From contig NC_052409.1 in NCBI RefSeq assembly GCF_009389715.1, positions 5,259,775 to 5,323,774 of the forward strand: a DNA stretch of 64,000 nt, written 5' to 3'. Position numbers and translations under genes: made by a program. Under the pieces are notes generated by a model, which was not told the DNA's origin, searched no databases, and saw only the letters and a list, made by a program, of their open reading frames with translations. This DNA is from Phoenix dactylifera (Eukaryota; Streptophyta; Magnoliopsida; Arecales; Arecaceae). Shown here piece by piece: positions 1-11,745 of this stretch (position 1 is the first letter of the stretch; every line of letters starts with the position of its first letter).

Positions 1-40
1 AAAAGGAGGGAAAAAAGTATGGTCAACGGAAAAGTAATAA

Positions 41-432
41 GATGCCTCTTGTTTGGTTGGAGTTTTCAAAGGAGAGAAACGGAAAAGTTGTATTCGAAAT
101 ATGATTCTCATGTTTCATGGGAAAAATCCACGAGAAACATGCGAAAGTTACTTTTCCGTGAGCCAAAAATCACTTCATTTTTATTTTTTTCCACCAAGAC
201 CCTACAGCATTAAAGAGGCATTAAAGACCTAATTTTTATTAAGAGTATAATATAAATTATACATAACTCTTTCAGAAAAGTGCATGGTCAACCAAACATA
301 AGCACTCTGTAAATCTGTCATTTTTCCATGGTCAACCAAATATACCAAAAGTATTTTTTTAGACATTCTCTTCCCAGAAATATGCGCATATTTCTAGGAG
401 GAAAAATGTTCTCTGCAAACCAAACGAGCCCG
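41..432. mobile_element. MITE, PIF/Harbinger (Tourist)-like
   Basis: A non-coding AT-rich element of about 390 bp. Its left end reads GCCTCTTGTTTGGTTGG and its right end reads GCAAACCAAACGAGCCC, which are imperfect inverted repeats of the GTTTGGTT type. A TAA trinucleotide sits on each side (38-40 and 433-435), the target duplication expected of PIF/Harbinger elements. There is no coding capacity. The same design is seen at 33307-33768. The family call rests on the ends and the TAA duplication only. Confidence 0.55.
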
Positions 433-603
433 TAAAGTTTTTCTACAATTCAGAAAGACTTGAGCTTTTTAGCAAATTATATTAGCTATTGGCTTTCTAT
501 AAAAAAAAGGAGAGAAAAAAAAAGCTACTGGTTTCATGGGTCAAGGATCCTGGTGGATTTCTGAAAGGATCCAAGTAAAGGTGATCCACTAAATGCTGTC
601 CTA

Positions 604-829
604 ATATGATTCCAAAGCAAAACAGCAAGCAATAAAAATATGGAAGCGAAACCTAGGATAAAGCTTAGATATAGGAGACTAAATGAAAGAAGCAAGATCT
701 AACTAAGAATATGATTCCAAAGCAAAACAGCAAGCAATATGAAAAAATATCAAAGCTAAACCGAGGATAAAGCTTAGATACAGGAGACTAAATGATTCTA
801 AAAGAAAGAATGCACGATCTAACTAAGAA
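604..829. repeat. Tandem duplication, about 105 bp unit, two copies
   Basis: The segment starting ATATGATTCCAAAGC at 604 is repeated from 709. Both copies carry the blocks CAAAACAGCAAGCAAT, GGATAAAGCTTAGATA and GGAGACTAAATGA in the same order, and both end in CTAACTAAGAA. The copies differ by scattered substitutions and a small insertion in the second one. No coding potential is seen. Confidence 0.8.
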
Positions 830-2170
830 AAACAGAAATAATAATGCAGTAGGATGAAGATAATGATCTAAACTAAGAAATGATGTAAAATATGTATGCA
901 GTCAAAGCATCGCATTCGGTTGACATCAAATGAGAAATTAAATGAAAACAAACAAATTAACAACCATACAACATTCAACGGGTTCACTGGATTTTAGGAA
1001 TGGTTGCCAAGTTGGCAGCATATGATTCCACTAATGCTCCTTTGGTTTGCCCAACAACCACACTCAGAGATTTCAGCAATCAGTGTCATCATGACTTCCC
1101 TCAACTTGTAGGAAAACTAGGAGTTTGGGAGGAAGAGAGGAATAGCAATTTGCGGTCTTAAACACAGTTTACTGTGTTGATGGTTGAACCAAGGGCCTGT
1201 TATGGGCTGCTTGGGGATTCAGAAACAGGGTTAGCCAGAATCGAATAAAAGCTGGCTGTTAGATCTTTTTGCCCCAAAAAAAAATCAAATTAGAGCTTTT
1301 CCCCTTTTTAAAAAAAAATTATTTTTTAAAAAAGATTTTGGTACTGTTTTGGCCCTGCAAGAAATGTCAAACGAGACCTTAATCTAACCTGTAAATAGGC
1401 TGTTAATTTGTCTCTTAAAAAAAATGGCAGCTAAATGAGGGAAAAGATTTTAACCGTTGCACAGAAGAAGAACTTTTGAAAAAGCCCCTCCTGACTACGG
1501 TAATTATAATATAGTACCTAAAAATTTAAATTAAGTCTTGAAACTAGAAATAATGGCATATATAGCTTAAACGAAAAGAAAATCTAAATAAACAAAGTGA
1601 AACGCTAACCAGTGACAAACTTGATGCGAAACATATTGTAGAATTTAAGGATCATTCTATCCATAGACTCGACAATGATGACTTTGGTAGGTCTTAAAAG
1701 CTTGATGATTTTCATCTAAAGGAATTCAAAAAAAGAAAAAGAAGGAAGATAATCTCAATAAATATATTGACAGGTGTACAAGGGTAGGATAAAATAATTG
1801 AATTTTAAATACGAATGAAGGACCAAGAAGTCTTCACCAAAGGTTGTAGTAGACATCAGTTTCGAAACATGTTTATCAATATGCCAAAGAGAAGAATGAA
1901 TATATATATTTTTTTATTAAATGTAGAAGTAACTTGTGCAAAGAAACTTCTCAAAAGAAACCACATACTCGATAATAACAGAACATATAATTTTTATTCA
2001 AAATCGGATCAAAAACATTTCTATCCTAGTAATAGCATCAAACTAAGGGTGCACAATATTGTTCTACGCTTGTCTACTATGTGAGAAGGCTTTAAATCTT
2101 AAAGTAGGATATCACATTCCTAGTCGGTATTGTATATATACCATAGTATGCATTATTATTAAAAATGTAT
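830..2170. other. Non-coding stretch, no gene recognised
   Basis: This is AT-rich sequence without a convincing reading frame or a recognisable domain. Around 1194-1380 there is a block opening GGGCCTGTTATGGGCTG and closing CAAACGAGACCT that resembles decayed MITE ends, but the inverted repeat is too weak to call. The open frame at 1815-2084 has no recognisable content. Confidence 0.5.
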
Positions 2171-2177
2171 CAGTGGT

Positions 2178-2684
2178 AAGGGTGCAAATAAGCTGAGAAA
2201 CTCGTGAGCTGCTTGGGCTTTACTCAGCTCCAAGCTCTACTCGACTCGACTATTATCGAGCTTGAGTCGAGCTTAAGTAGCTCGAACAATTTTTCGAATC
2301 TAGCTCGAGTAGCAAAATACTCAGCTCGATGGCTCGAGCCTAGTCGAATATTTTTTTTAATAATATTATATTTTTATTTATAATATATATTATTAATTTA
2401 ATAGTCTAAAATATAATATTATGTTATATTTTATTTTAACCATATTTTTTAATTATTACTATGGCTCGAATTCAAGTTTGAACTCAAGTTCAAGTATGGT
2501 TTGGTTGATATTCGAATTGAATTAAGTCGATCTCGAGTATTGCCTTTTTTTTTTGAGTCAAGTTCGAGCGTGAATATTCATGCTACATCGATCTCGAGTC
2601 AATTTTCGAGCCCAAATATTTTGAGTCGAGTCGAGCTGAAGCCTCTAACTACTCAACTCGGCTTGGCTTGATTGCACCCCAAAT
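2178..2684. mobile_element. Foldback/TIR element rich in TCGAG motifs
   Basis: The stretch opens AGGGTGCAAATAAGCTGAG and closes CTCGGCTTGGCTTGATTGCACCCC, an inverted repeat of about 20 bp with a few mismatches. The interior has dozens of GAGCTCGA/TCGAGTCGAG motifs around a very AT-rich core near 2350-2460. The near repeats ATCAGTGGTA (just left) and ATCGGTGGTA (just right) may be the target duplication, although the right one is offset by a few bases. It fits a non-autonomous hAT- or Mutator-type foldback element; the superfamily is not settled. Confidence 0.55.
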
Positions 2685-2689
2685 CGGTG

Positions 2690-3225
2690 GTACAGAAACC
2701 AAAAGAAAAAAAGTGTAAAAAAATTAAAGTATAGATGTAGCATAGTAGAATTTTTTTTGCTTACATATTGCCTGTAACCATGCTTTTATTTTACCCATAT
2801 GCGATGTGCCAAATACAATTTCCTAAAGATGACCCTTCACACTCAATCCTTGATTCTATTTTTATCCCTTGCCAAATCAGTCCTTTCATCCATCTCCTGT
2901 GGAAGTAAAAAAAAAAACTTTAGAACTTGGATTGGATATTAAAATCTCAATCAACATGGACTAAAAGTTATAATTGGTTAATGGAATTCTTTTTAATTTT
3001 GATGAGCCTTTACACCATACTTTTTCTTCCCATTGCCATAGGTATGCAACTATTCAAACCATGCATATAAGAGTTTCTTTAATTTCGAGAGTAATTGCTC
3101 CTTGCCGTCTATTAAAACTACACCATTGTTACACTAACATCATTCCTCCCAATGATCTAAGCTACATCATCCTTGTGCAAGATTGTATGAATTCAATATC
3201 ATGAAGTAACCATGACATGAATGTA
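2690..3225. other. Non-coding stretch, no gene recognised
   Basis: This is AT-rich sequence between the foldback element and the antisense LINE remnant. The only open frame (2974-3204, plus strand) has no recognisable domain and is not supported. Confidence 0.5.
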
Positions 3226-3282
3226 TTAATTAACTAGTTCATTCAAATATCTAAAAACGTCTTCGTCACATATCCTCTCTGT

Positions 3283-3765
3283 CTTTTTTTTTTGTACATC
3301 GACAGCTCTCACACAACAGGTATGAGTACGACCCAAAAAATCAGACAATAAAAGATAATGCAGTGGAGCTAAAACAGAATCATGGGTCTCCCAGATAAAA
3401 CCCTTGGAGGGGTGAGTCGCATAGGACGCCACCCAATCCGCCGCACCATTGGCCTCTCTAAACACATGGGTTGTCCGAGAAGCGTCGCATTCGCTTAAGA
3501 GACGACGAATATCATGGAGCAATTCCATCCCGCTAACAGCACTTCCGAGACCCTGGATCTCCTCGATCACTGTCGCGAAGTCTTCCTCGAGGATGATACG
3601 ATCTGCCCTCAGTATCCGTCTCGCATAGAAGATATCCTCTCAGGCAGCTCTGATCTCAGCACCCACGACAAACTGATCGAAGATCTGCCGTCCTCCGGCT
3701 GCCACAAGTCTGGCATGCTGATTCCTAATAACAAAACCAACGCCGCACCTTTTGTATTAATGTGA
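3283..3765 (-). mobile_element. LINE 3' remnant: RNase H domain and A tail
   Basis: Read on the minus strand this gives the C-terminal RNase H domain of a plant L1-like LINE. It starts near FVIRNQHARLVAAGG and passes through AEIRAA, LRADRIILEEDFATVIEEI and the hallmark HVFREANGAADWVAS, then runs down to SDFLGRTHTCCVRAV before a poly-A of about 11 (the T run at 3283-3293 on the plus strand). One in-frame TGA replaces the expected Trp after AEIRAA. The RT and endonuclease regions are absent, so it is a 5'-truncated dead copy. Related tails lie at 36515-36732 and 37118-37355 in the opposite orientation. Confidence 0.8.
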
Positions 3766-3769
3766 AAAG

Positions 3770-4815
3770 AATAAAACATGTTTACCTCAAAACATCCTAT
3801 CATCTTCTTGTATAGAAATTAATGCATGCATTTTAAAGTCTATATAATTAAACATATTCTCAGCCAAAAGATTCTTTGTCCAAGAACACCAATCACCTGC
3901 TTTTGATAAAAAAAGAAGATGAAAAAACCAAGATCATCGAATTAAAGGGCATCTGACAAAAAACCTTAGTACATGTGAGCTCAAAATTTCCCTTTAACTT
4001 CTCTTGACAGTAACATCCTATATTTCTATTAACGTATCTAATGTTTGTTAGCCGTAGGAGCCGTGCTATCACTAGCCCTAAGCAACTCCACCTATGTGAC
4101 TTCTCCAACAAGTTTTGGTGTCAAAGAACCATTTCTCTACTCCACCAATCCCTGTCTCTGGGCTCCATGAACTAGAATGAATCTCTGGTAAACTCCTGAA
4201 CGGTGTATAGGCATTAGATTTTAGGCCATTTCGAGATCAACTCAAGCCCATCTTAATTACTACCCAACGAATCCATTGGGTCCACCATTTGAGATGCTCT
4301 CAGGATGTCAGTTGGGTTGCCCAAATTAGGCACCAGGACAGAAAATGGTCATATCCCTGACACCTTCCGACACGGTACGTCCGCCTAAAACCCCTCACAT
4401 TTCCTTTTCTATTCACATGATACGCGTTTGATAACCATAGTGGACGGCTCAGTTGCAATTCTCTCCCTTAATTGGTCTGAAAAAAATTTAAGAAAGAAAA
4501 AACAAACCCGGATCTCTCAGACCAGAAATAACACACACAACAAGGCTTGATGAAAAAAAAAAGAGCGCGATACATACATGTTTGTGTGTTGCTTGGTGGT
4601 TAAATTGGTCTATCAGGTCATTGATAGATTTAATCCAACTAAATTTACATTTTTTTTTTCATATTTGGCCATGTTGTTTTCCGATTAAATTGGCTTAGAA
4701 GTTTAATGGTGAACCTGATCCGACCAATAATTTTAAAATTATTCCATAGGACCACATCGGAACCCTAAGATACCTTCCCCTAACATAAAAGAGAAGCAAA
4801 CCACCTAATCATTTA
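3770..4815. other. Non-coding stretch upstream of the bHLH gene
   Basis: No gene or clear repeat is recognised here. The sequence contains long A and T runs and decayed open frames only. Distal promoter elements of the downstream bHLH gene could lie in it, but none can be named from sequence alone. Confidence 0.45.
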
Positions 4816-4968
4816 GAGAGAGAGAAAGAGAGAGAGAGAGAGCATATATATTCACAATCACACCTTCATTGCAATTCACCTAACCATAACAACCTCCAAA
4901 GCAATATATACTCATGTGGTTTACTCCATTTTTCACCATATCATCATCATCATCATCATCATCATCTA
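4815..4968. repeat. (GA)n and (CAT)n microsatellites
   Basis: A GA tract lies at about 4817-4842, and a run of about nine ATC/CAT triplets lies at about 4938-4967. They sit roughly 0.5-0.6 kb upstream of the bHLH start codon, so they fall in its promoter or 5' leader. GA tracts of this sort are common in plant core promoters. Confidence 0.8.
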
Positions 4969-5452
4969 GTCTTTCTCTGCCAGTCCCTTTTACAGTAAAC
5001 GTGGGCTAATTCAGAGGAGAACACATGGTGTGGTTTGATGCTGCTCCCTTGTCTCTCAAACGATGCTGCAGTTATCTATAGCTATCAGCTGATTCTGTCC
5101 TCCTCACCATCTCTTCCTTTCCCTCTTCCTTCCATTATTATTATACTCGCAGTACAGTCAAACAGGTCATGAAGAGAGAGAGGGGAAGTTTTTTTTTTTT
5201 ACTAGGAGGGTGTGATATTCTCCTGACAGATCTCTTCTCCCCTGTTCCAAAAGGATTCTGCTACTAATTATAGTTTAGCAGCTGCAGGCTTTTGATATTT
5301 ATTACCTCTCTCCCCCTGTCATCCATATCCTACTAACAAACAGCACACGTTCTTCTAATTATATCTATCCGGTAATGACAAGTTATAATTAGTCTAAATT
5401 GTCTCTGGTTCTTTAAGGAGACTGGAGGCATAGGGTCATTGGAAGAGGAGAC

Positions 5453-8126
5453 ATGAAGGCCTGGCCGCAGAGCACCATGGCAGAGGGGCTGAGGCCCCTT
5501 GTGGGAACAAATGGCTGGGACTACTGCATCCTGTGGAAATTGTCTCAGGATCAAAGGTAGCATCTTTGTTCTATGATCTTTTTTTATATGACATGATCAC
5601 TAACAATTTTAAAAGAATTCACCTCCTTACAATTATATATGCCTCCTCTCATGTCCGATAGATTTTTAGAGTGGATGGGCTGCTGTTGCTCTGGAGCTGA
5701 AGCCCAGAATGGAGCAGCACTATTCACTTCTGCTGTGTCTGCTTCAAAGTTGCCATGCAGGGATGTGATGTTTCGACACCCAAGGACAAGGATTTGTGAT
5801 GCTTTAGAAGAGCTCCCTTCTTCCATTCCCTTGGATTCCTCTTCAGGGTACCCTCAATCTCTTGACTCACTATCTTTCAAGTCTCCAAGTCCTATCTGAA
5901 TCTTTTAGTGGCAAGATCTCTCTCTGATCTTCTATATATAGGTTACGAGCGCAGGCTTTGATAACAAACGATCCCATATGGCAAACTAAACTGCCGGATT
6001 CCACGATCTCACATGTAATTTCTCATTACTCATCCCAACCTCTTAAAGTGTCATATTCTTGTATCTATTTCTTAACTTTCTTAAGAGTAATATAAGATGG
6101 TAGTTAAGTTCCCTTGTGCTTTCTTTTTTTTTTTTATTGCAATTTATCAGCAGGAAACGGTTAGAGAAAAAACAATGGCCTTGGTGCCCGTGCCGGGTGG
6201 GCTTGTTGAGCTGTTTGCTTCAAAACACGTAAAGCATTTGTTTCTCCTACTTCTCTTCCTCCTCTTCTCTACTACTCTTCTTATCAAGTTTCCAATATTA
6301 TGGTTATTATTTTTAGAGCTCACACCATTTGAATGATCTAAAAACAAATACCTAACTGTTGTCAAAACCTTACGTAATGATCTTTGCGTGCTCTTCTAGT
6401 CTCGTTTTTAAATACCTGGAATAGTACACATATATGCTTGAGTTTATGAAATCATTAAGGAATAATTTGTGAAACCAGATGGCCGAGGAGCAACAAACCG
6501 TAGAGTTTGTCATGTCTCAGTGCACCGGCATCCCGTATGAACAAGCCGAAGCCATGAACATGGTTAACAACAGTGGAGACCCAATAGACCCGCAACAAGA
6601 TCAGAACAGCAACCTCGCCACCTCCGCCGATGGCCTCCAGCCATGGATCCCTCCGCAGTCAATGGCCGTCGACCCTCCAAACCTCCCATGGGACCCCTCC
6701 GACCAGTCCCGGCTGTACGACTCTCCTCTGAACCTGTTCTCCGGGCCTAAGAACTCCGACATCTTCTTCGATGGGTCGACAGCGGACTCATACCTCTCTA
6801 ACAAGCCCCCACCTGCACCGCTCGGTTCCACCATCGAAAGCAGCGTGGCCGCGGACATGGCGACCGCATTCCGGCAATCTTATGTGACTAGTGCCCACAA
6901 TTTGCACTCGGTTACGGAGTCCTCGGTGTCTCGGGAGGTGGCGGGGCATGAGAAGGAGTCCATTAAGATGGATGCTGCTCGGAGAGCCGATTCAGGCTCG
7001 GAGGGCAGTGATCAGGTGGATGAAGATGAAGAGCACCGGGTGGCAGGCAGGTCCGGCAAGCGGCACCACTCGAAGAATCTGGTCGCAGAGAGGAAGAGGA
7101 GGAAGAAGCTCAATGACCGGCTTTTAACTTTACGAGCATTGGTTCCAAAGATCACCAAGGTTGTTATCCTTCTCCTCTCCCTTCTTCTTCTCATTCCTAA
7201 CACAAATACTCCTTTATGATCTCTTATAAATATGTTTCTTTTCTATTATGGATAGATGGATAGGGCATCCATTCTCGGCGATGCGATACAATATGTCATG
7301 GAGTTACAAAAGCAAGTGAAGGATCTTCAGGATGAGCTCGAGGAAACCAATCCAGAGGATGATGATGGTAAGCAGAACGGAAGCAACAACAACAGCAACA
7401 GCCAAATGGAGGTTCCAAATCAGCATGGGATGATGAACCAAGGACTGGAGCATGATGATTGCCCGAACGGCTCGAGGATGATCGCCATGAATAACAGTAA
7501 CCCAATGGAACAAAGTCAGGACCTGGGCCACGACGACAAGGGGAACCAGATGGAGGTGCCTATAGTTATTTCACTTGCTTTAGCTCTCTAGGATCACTTG
7601 TTAATTGTAATAGTCTTTAGCTTATGGATCTCGTGTTCGTTTGAGCAGCCACAAGTGGAGGTGAGGCAGGTGGAGGGCAATGAGTTCTTTCTAAAGGTCT
7701 TATGCGAGTACAAGCAGGGAGGATTTGCCAGGCTGATGGAGGCCATGAGCTCCTTAGGCCTGGAAGTGACCAACGCCAATGTTACCCAATTCAGAACCCT
7801 GGTCTTGAACGTTTTCAGAGTGGAGGTATGGACCATTTCATGACAACAAGCTGAGTCTTAGGCTTCTTAAGTCCTCATCAGAACTAACTTGAAATTGTAT
7901 TATGTTTCAGAGAAGGGATAATGAAGTGGTGCAAGCAGAGCAGGTGAGGAATTCATTGATCGAAGTAACGCGCGATCCAAATGCAGGGTGGCCGGAGCCT
8001 GGACAGGGGAAGGCCAACGGTGGTGGCGACTATCACCACCACCACTATCACCACGGCAACCATTGCCACCAGCACCACCAACTCAACTCCCACCACCACC
8101 TTCACTACCATCACCATCAGCCATGA
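5453..8126 (+). CDS. AMS: bHLH transcription factor, AMS/TDR type (tapetum development)
   Basis: This is an eight-exon gene encoding about 604 aa. Exons are 5453-5556, 5662-5847, 5942-6014, 6151-6228, 6479-7159, 7256-7555, 7649-7825 and 7911-8126, with GT-AG borders and matching phases. The N-terminal bHLH-MYC_N region (residues 1 to about 147) reads [44 protein letters not shown] and [14 protein letters not shown]. The basic helix-loop-helix (about 345-393) has [13 protein letters not shown], then [14 protein letters not shown] in the next exon. An ACT-like region ([20 protein letters not shown]) and a His-rich tail follow. Arabidopsis AMS (571 aa, recalled) shares this order, including the His-rich end; rice TDR is its counterpart. 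These proteins bind E-boxes in tapetal nuclei and control pollen-wall and tapetum cell-death genes. The first ATG of exon 1 was chosen; another in-frame Met follows nine codons later. Exon 4 could start one codon later, since two AGs are in tandem. Confidence 0.93.
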
Positions 8127-8263
8127 CTCTAAGTAAAGTGAAGGCTAAGGATCTGCTTCAGTCTCCTTTCCTTTCATTGCTGCATGGTTGGTAATATGAT
8201 AAACTAGTGTGTGCTGGGCTTAGCTTGGATGTTTCCGTTCGTTGCCCGTTGAGAATAAGGTGA

Positions 8264-8269
8264 AATAAA
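8264..8269 (+). terminator. Polyadenylation signal of the bHLH gene
   Basis: A canonical AATAAA lies 138 bases after the stop codon, followed by T-rich sequence. This is a likely near-upstream element for 3' end formation of the AMS-like transcript. Confidence 0.5.
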
Positions 8270-8299
8270 GTTATAGTTTCCTACAACGCAATTCACTCT

Positions 8300-8945
8300 T
8301 TTTATTTTGGCAAATTGTTCGCATGTCTCGTGCACTTTTCAAATGGTTGTTTGTTTAGTACGAAGATTCGTTGGGACTATGGATTTTCTCCAATCAGTCC
8401 GTGAAGCAGCTTTCCGTAGATGGATGCTACCTCTTGTGCCGTACCCTCGTGATTTTGTTCCATACGAGATATAATCTTTAGGACTTGTACAAAACTACGA
8501 ATTTGATGGGTATTTTGTTCCCATCCTATAAGATGGTCATGAAGAAGGTGGAATATAGGATTAAAATGGGATGGGATGCCATGGCTAGTGGTGGATGGTA
8601 TGGAGATCTCTTATCCAAATGCCAATCCAATTCCTTGCCTTGTCTTAATATAGTTTTCTGGGGTGCTAGGTGAAACAGCAAAACGGCATCCAAGGCCTAA
8701 GTCTACTAAGTAGCGATTCTCCAACGTCTATCTGCACTGATCTTGGCATATGAAACTTGCTAATACAAAGATTCGTAATGTTTATTGTATGTTCGAAGGC
8801 AAAAATTGGTATAACATCTTAATTATATGCATGTAGGTTTACCCGTATTTATCAATTGTGCCATTCATAATGCTATAATTTGAGTGCTTCTAGCTTACCA
8901 TTTGTACCTTGGCTAGTTGGCATTCCTCTCCATTCTTATGACATC
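8300..8945. other. Non-coding stretch after the bHLH gene
   Basis: Nothing recognised. A short open frame at 8485-8673 has no domain content. Confidence 0.45.
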
Positions 8946-8950
8946 CATGA

Positions 8951-9329
8951 TATGATGATCCAGGCGGACGTGTGTTTAGTCTCATATCGGTTATTCCTTA
9001 GATAGATTTTGGGTACTTATACACGATTAAAGAACCTAAATAATATTATCTAACTAGCTATTTTGGGTAAAGTTCTAGGTTGCTGCAAATGGTATTAGAG
9101 CGGACCAGCCCATAACCTATATGGACTAGGTAATACTTCAACACGGATTTATTGGGGCTGACCATGGGTCGATCGTGGCATTTATGATTAGATCTGAAGA
9201 AATTTGAATTCTTAACCTGACAAGTACGTTAGAGCTTAAATGGAGGGTTATGTGATGACCCGTGCAGGATTAAGGAACCAAGAAATACTTTCCAGCTAGC
9301 CATTTTGGCTGAGGTCCTGGATTGTTACA
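8951..9329 (+). mobile_element. Old TRIM element (LTR kin), degraded
   Basis: This is a non-coding miniature LTR element of the same family as the one at 48047-48485. Its two terminal repeats start TATGATGATCC (8951) and TGTGATGACCC (about 9251) and end in TTGCTGCA and TTGTTACA. Just inside the left repeat is a primer-binding site of the form AATGGTATTAGAGC, complementary to initiator Met-tRNA. The 5 bp target duplication CATGA flanks it at 8946-8950 and 9330-9334. The repeats are clearly diverged from each other and of unequal length, so it is an old, broken copy. Confidence 0.8.
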
Positions 9330-9334
9330 CATGA

Positions 9335-10295
9335 TATGATTTAAATCTTGGTAGTAGTATTCCGGATATATTCCAGCAAGTGTATGTACCTGGTGATTGA
9401 TTGGTGGAGAATTGGAGATACAGGATAATTAAATTCACTAATATAAGGACAAAAAGCTCAGGCCAGAGAAAAAGAATGGATGGAAGCATTCTTTTTGAGC
9501 AAAATGAATAGAAGCAATCCATTATGACATTTTACGGAAGAAATAGAATCAACCAATTGCTACTTAGTCGATGGTATCCTGCAGCTAACTCCACCCCCGC
9601 CTAATTAAACCCTCCCATAGGCCAAACGGAGGAAAAGTTGAAAAAAAATGAATAGAACCAACCAATTGCAACATTTTTTCTTGAAATAATAGGCGAAGAT
9701 AACTTTCTACAAGAATATAATTGACGGAGATAACTTTCTACTATTCTATGACAAAAACCTATTCCATTAAAATAATGGAATAAAATTAAAACCTTCTCTC
9801 CGACTTAAACCTTCATAGGGTATAACATTATTCTAAACGGCAAAAGTTGTTGTTTGGCAATTTAAATAGGGATGATGGGGCAATTCCATATCTGTTCCGC
9901 TAACCAAATTAGCCGTCCTGTCTTAAACTTTACCATAGACTAAAAATACTTTGCACACATATTTATAATTAAACTTTAGAAATTAGAAAAATAAAATTCT
10001 TTGGTATCCATATAGAAGACAACTACCATGTCTAAACTATATACTTGTGAAGGTGCGTCTCTCTCTCCTCTCGTTGATTTTTCCTTATCCATTTCATGAC
10101 ACTAAGTCTTGCTTGCGTATGCAACTTAGTAAACCATCCCTGCTTCTAGAAACGAAAGGAAAATTTAATTCTTACTGGTTATAAAGTCCAACCGTCTATC
10201 ATTCTCTGCACTTAGATTATTCTACATGTCATTTTTTGATTAAAAGTCTAAAATTTTAATTTATTCATGGCTATCCCCATTTGTTAAAAAATTAA
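9335..10295. other. Non-coding AT-rich stretch
   Basis: No gene is recognised. The motif ATAGAA(T/C)CAACCAATTGC occurs twice (about 9543 and 9653), each within AT-rich sequence, suggesting decayed repeat copies. Confidence 0.4.
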
Positions 10296-10299
10296 GAAT

Positions 10300-11640
10300 A
10301 AGTTATAAAAACCTTTCTTGAGGTTTACATTTATTATACTTATATCCAATAATTTGTAAAAGCTACACTTATATTTATTTAAATTAATGTCTTTAGTGAA
10401 TCTGTTTACCTTATATGAAAAGTCTAAAATTATCCTAAAGTGACGAATAAATTCACCTCTGAGATTAAGAGTAAATTATACTTGACATCCAACAGTTTGA
10501 AAAAACCTATGCATATCTTTCTGAGATTTATTTTTATTCAACACTTTAACCCATAACTTAACAGAATGTTAGCCAAATAGTTAACTTAAATGGGACCTAA
10601 ATGCCATATCAGAAAAAATTTAGAAAATAACCAAACTAGTCTTAAGTGATATAATATCCACCCAAGGAGAAGAACAGCCGTGAGGCGCCACGGGTGTAGA
10701 GCTTGATCGTGATGAATCATTAGAAAAGAACTATGTGCTAAAAAAAAAGCAATCTAAATCTCTGTGGCAAATGTATGCCTCTAAATTTTTTTACTGCAGA
10801 AAACTAGTATCAAGACTTTTGTCGTTCGAGCCAGCATATTCTTAATCTAAGCTAGGCCATGAAACCGTAACTGATGCACCCCCTAAAAAAAAAGAGTTTT
10901 CATGCCTGTACTAATTTGGATCCTTTTAATGATAGACTACCAGAGCTATCATAATTTTATATATGATATAGGAATCCTTATCCACAACAACAATATTAAG
11001 GACTCATGTATACGGTATTGTATAAGTAGAACTCAAAATCAGCAAATGATATACTAGTATCCCTAATCTCTATGACGTGGCAGGCAAAGAAGCGAGAAGA
11101 AAACCTGACTAGGAAGGACGCTCGTTGCTAGATGTTGGTTGGAAATTAAGAATGCTCATCGCCAGATGCCGGTTGGAAAGGAAGCTTATCGTCGGTCACT
11201 CGTTAGAAAGGGACACTCATGGTGGGGTGGCGAAGCGAGAAAGAAATCCTAGCCACTCAATCTTTGAAGATAAGAAGACTGTTAAAGATGGAAGTGACAG
11301 AGGAGCCTTATTTTCTTATAGAAATATTTTTAATTTTTTTAATATAGATAAACGGTTTCATTAATGCTATCAATTTAACTGGGTATAACTATAAGTTTTA
11401 CAAAATATGGGGTGTAAGTGTAATAAACATAAACCTTAGGAGAGTTTTTATAAAGTTTTGTTGGTCATTTTATTGATGTAGCATTTGGGTTCCATCAAAA
11501 GTTAATAGTTTAACTAACACTCTATTAAGTTATAGATTAAAGCATTGGATAAAAATAAATCTCAGAAGATAAGCACAAATTTTTTTCTAATCTCATAAAC
11601 ATTTTTGTAATTTACTCAAAAATTAATAATGATTTTCATT
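10300..11640. repeat. Interleaved inverted repeats of a decayed TIR element family
   Basis: Two inverted pairs are visible. The block at about 10477-10640 (starting GAGTAAATTATACTTGACATCC, with CTGAGATTTATTTTTATTCAA inside) is the reverse complement of about 11450-11635. The block at about 10302-10365 (TTGAGGTTTACATTTATTA) is the reverse complement of about 11385-11455. The order is B, A, then B' and A', so the two pairs interlock rather than nest. The intervening sequence has no coding domain. The likely origin is a non-autonomous DNA element, perhaps two overlapping insertions. Confidence 0.6.
11112..11235 (+). repeat. Degenerate short tandem repeat, roughly 30-37 bp unit
   Basis: Three to four imperfect units share the frame GCTC(G/A)T(T/C)G followed by a GGTTGGAAA or CGTTAGAAA segment (around 11119, 11152, 11186 and 11214). 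They lie inside the interleaved inverted repeats. No protein homology was recognised. Confidence 0.45.
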
Positions 11641-11745
11641 CTAATCGTTGAAGCGCAGAGAGATGAACAGCTTTAGTTCTCTCTAGTGTGAGAATATACA
11701 TGTGCATATATATATATATAATATGTACACATCAATTCATCAAGA

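Noticed and set aside
3514-3803. Small plus and minus frames near 3.6 kb as host genes
   Set aside because: The minus strand encodes LINE RNase H sequence, which explains the openness.
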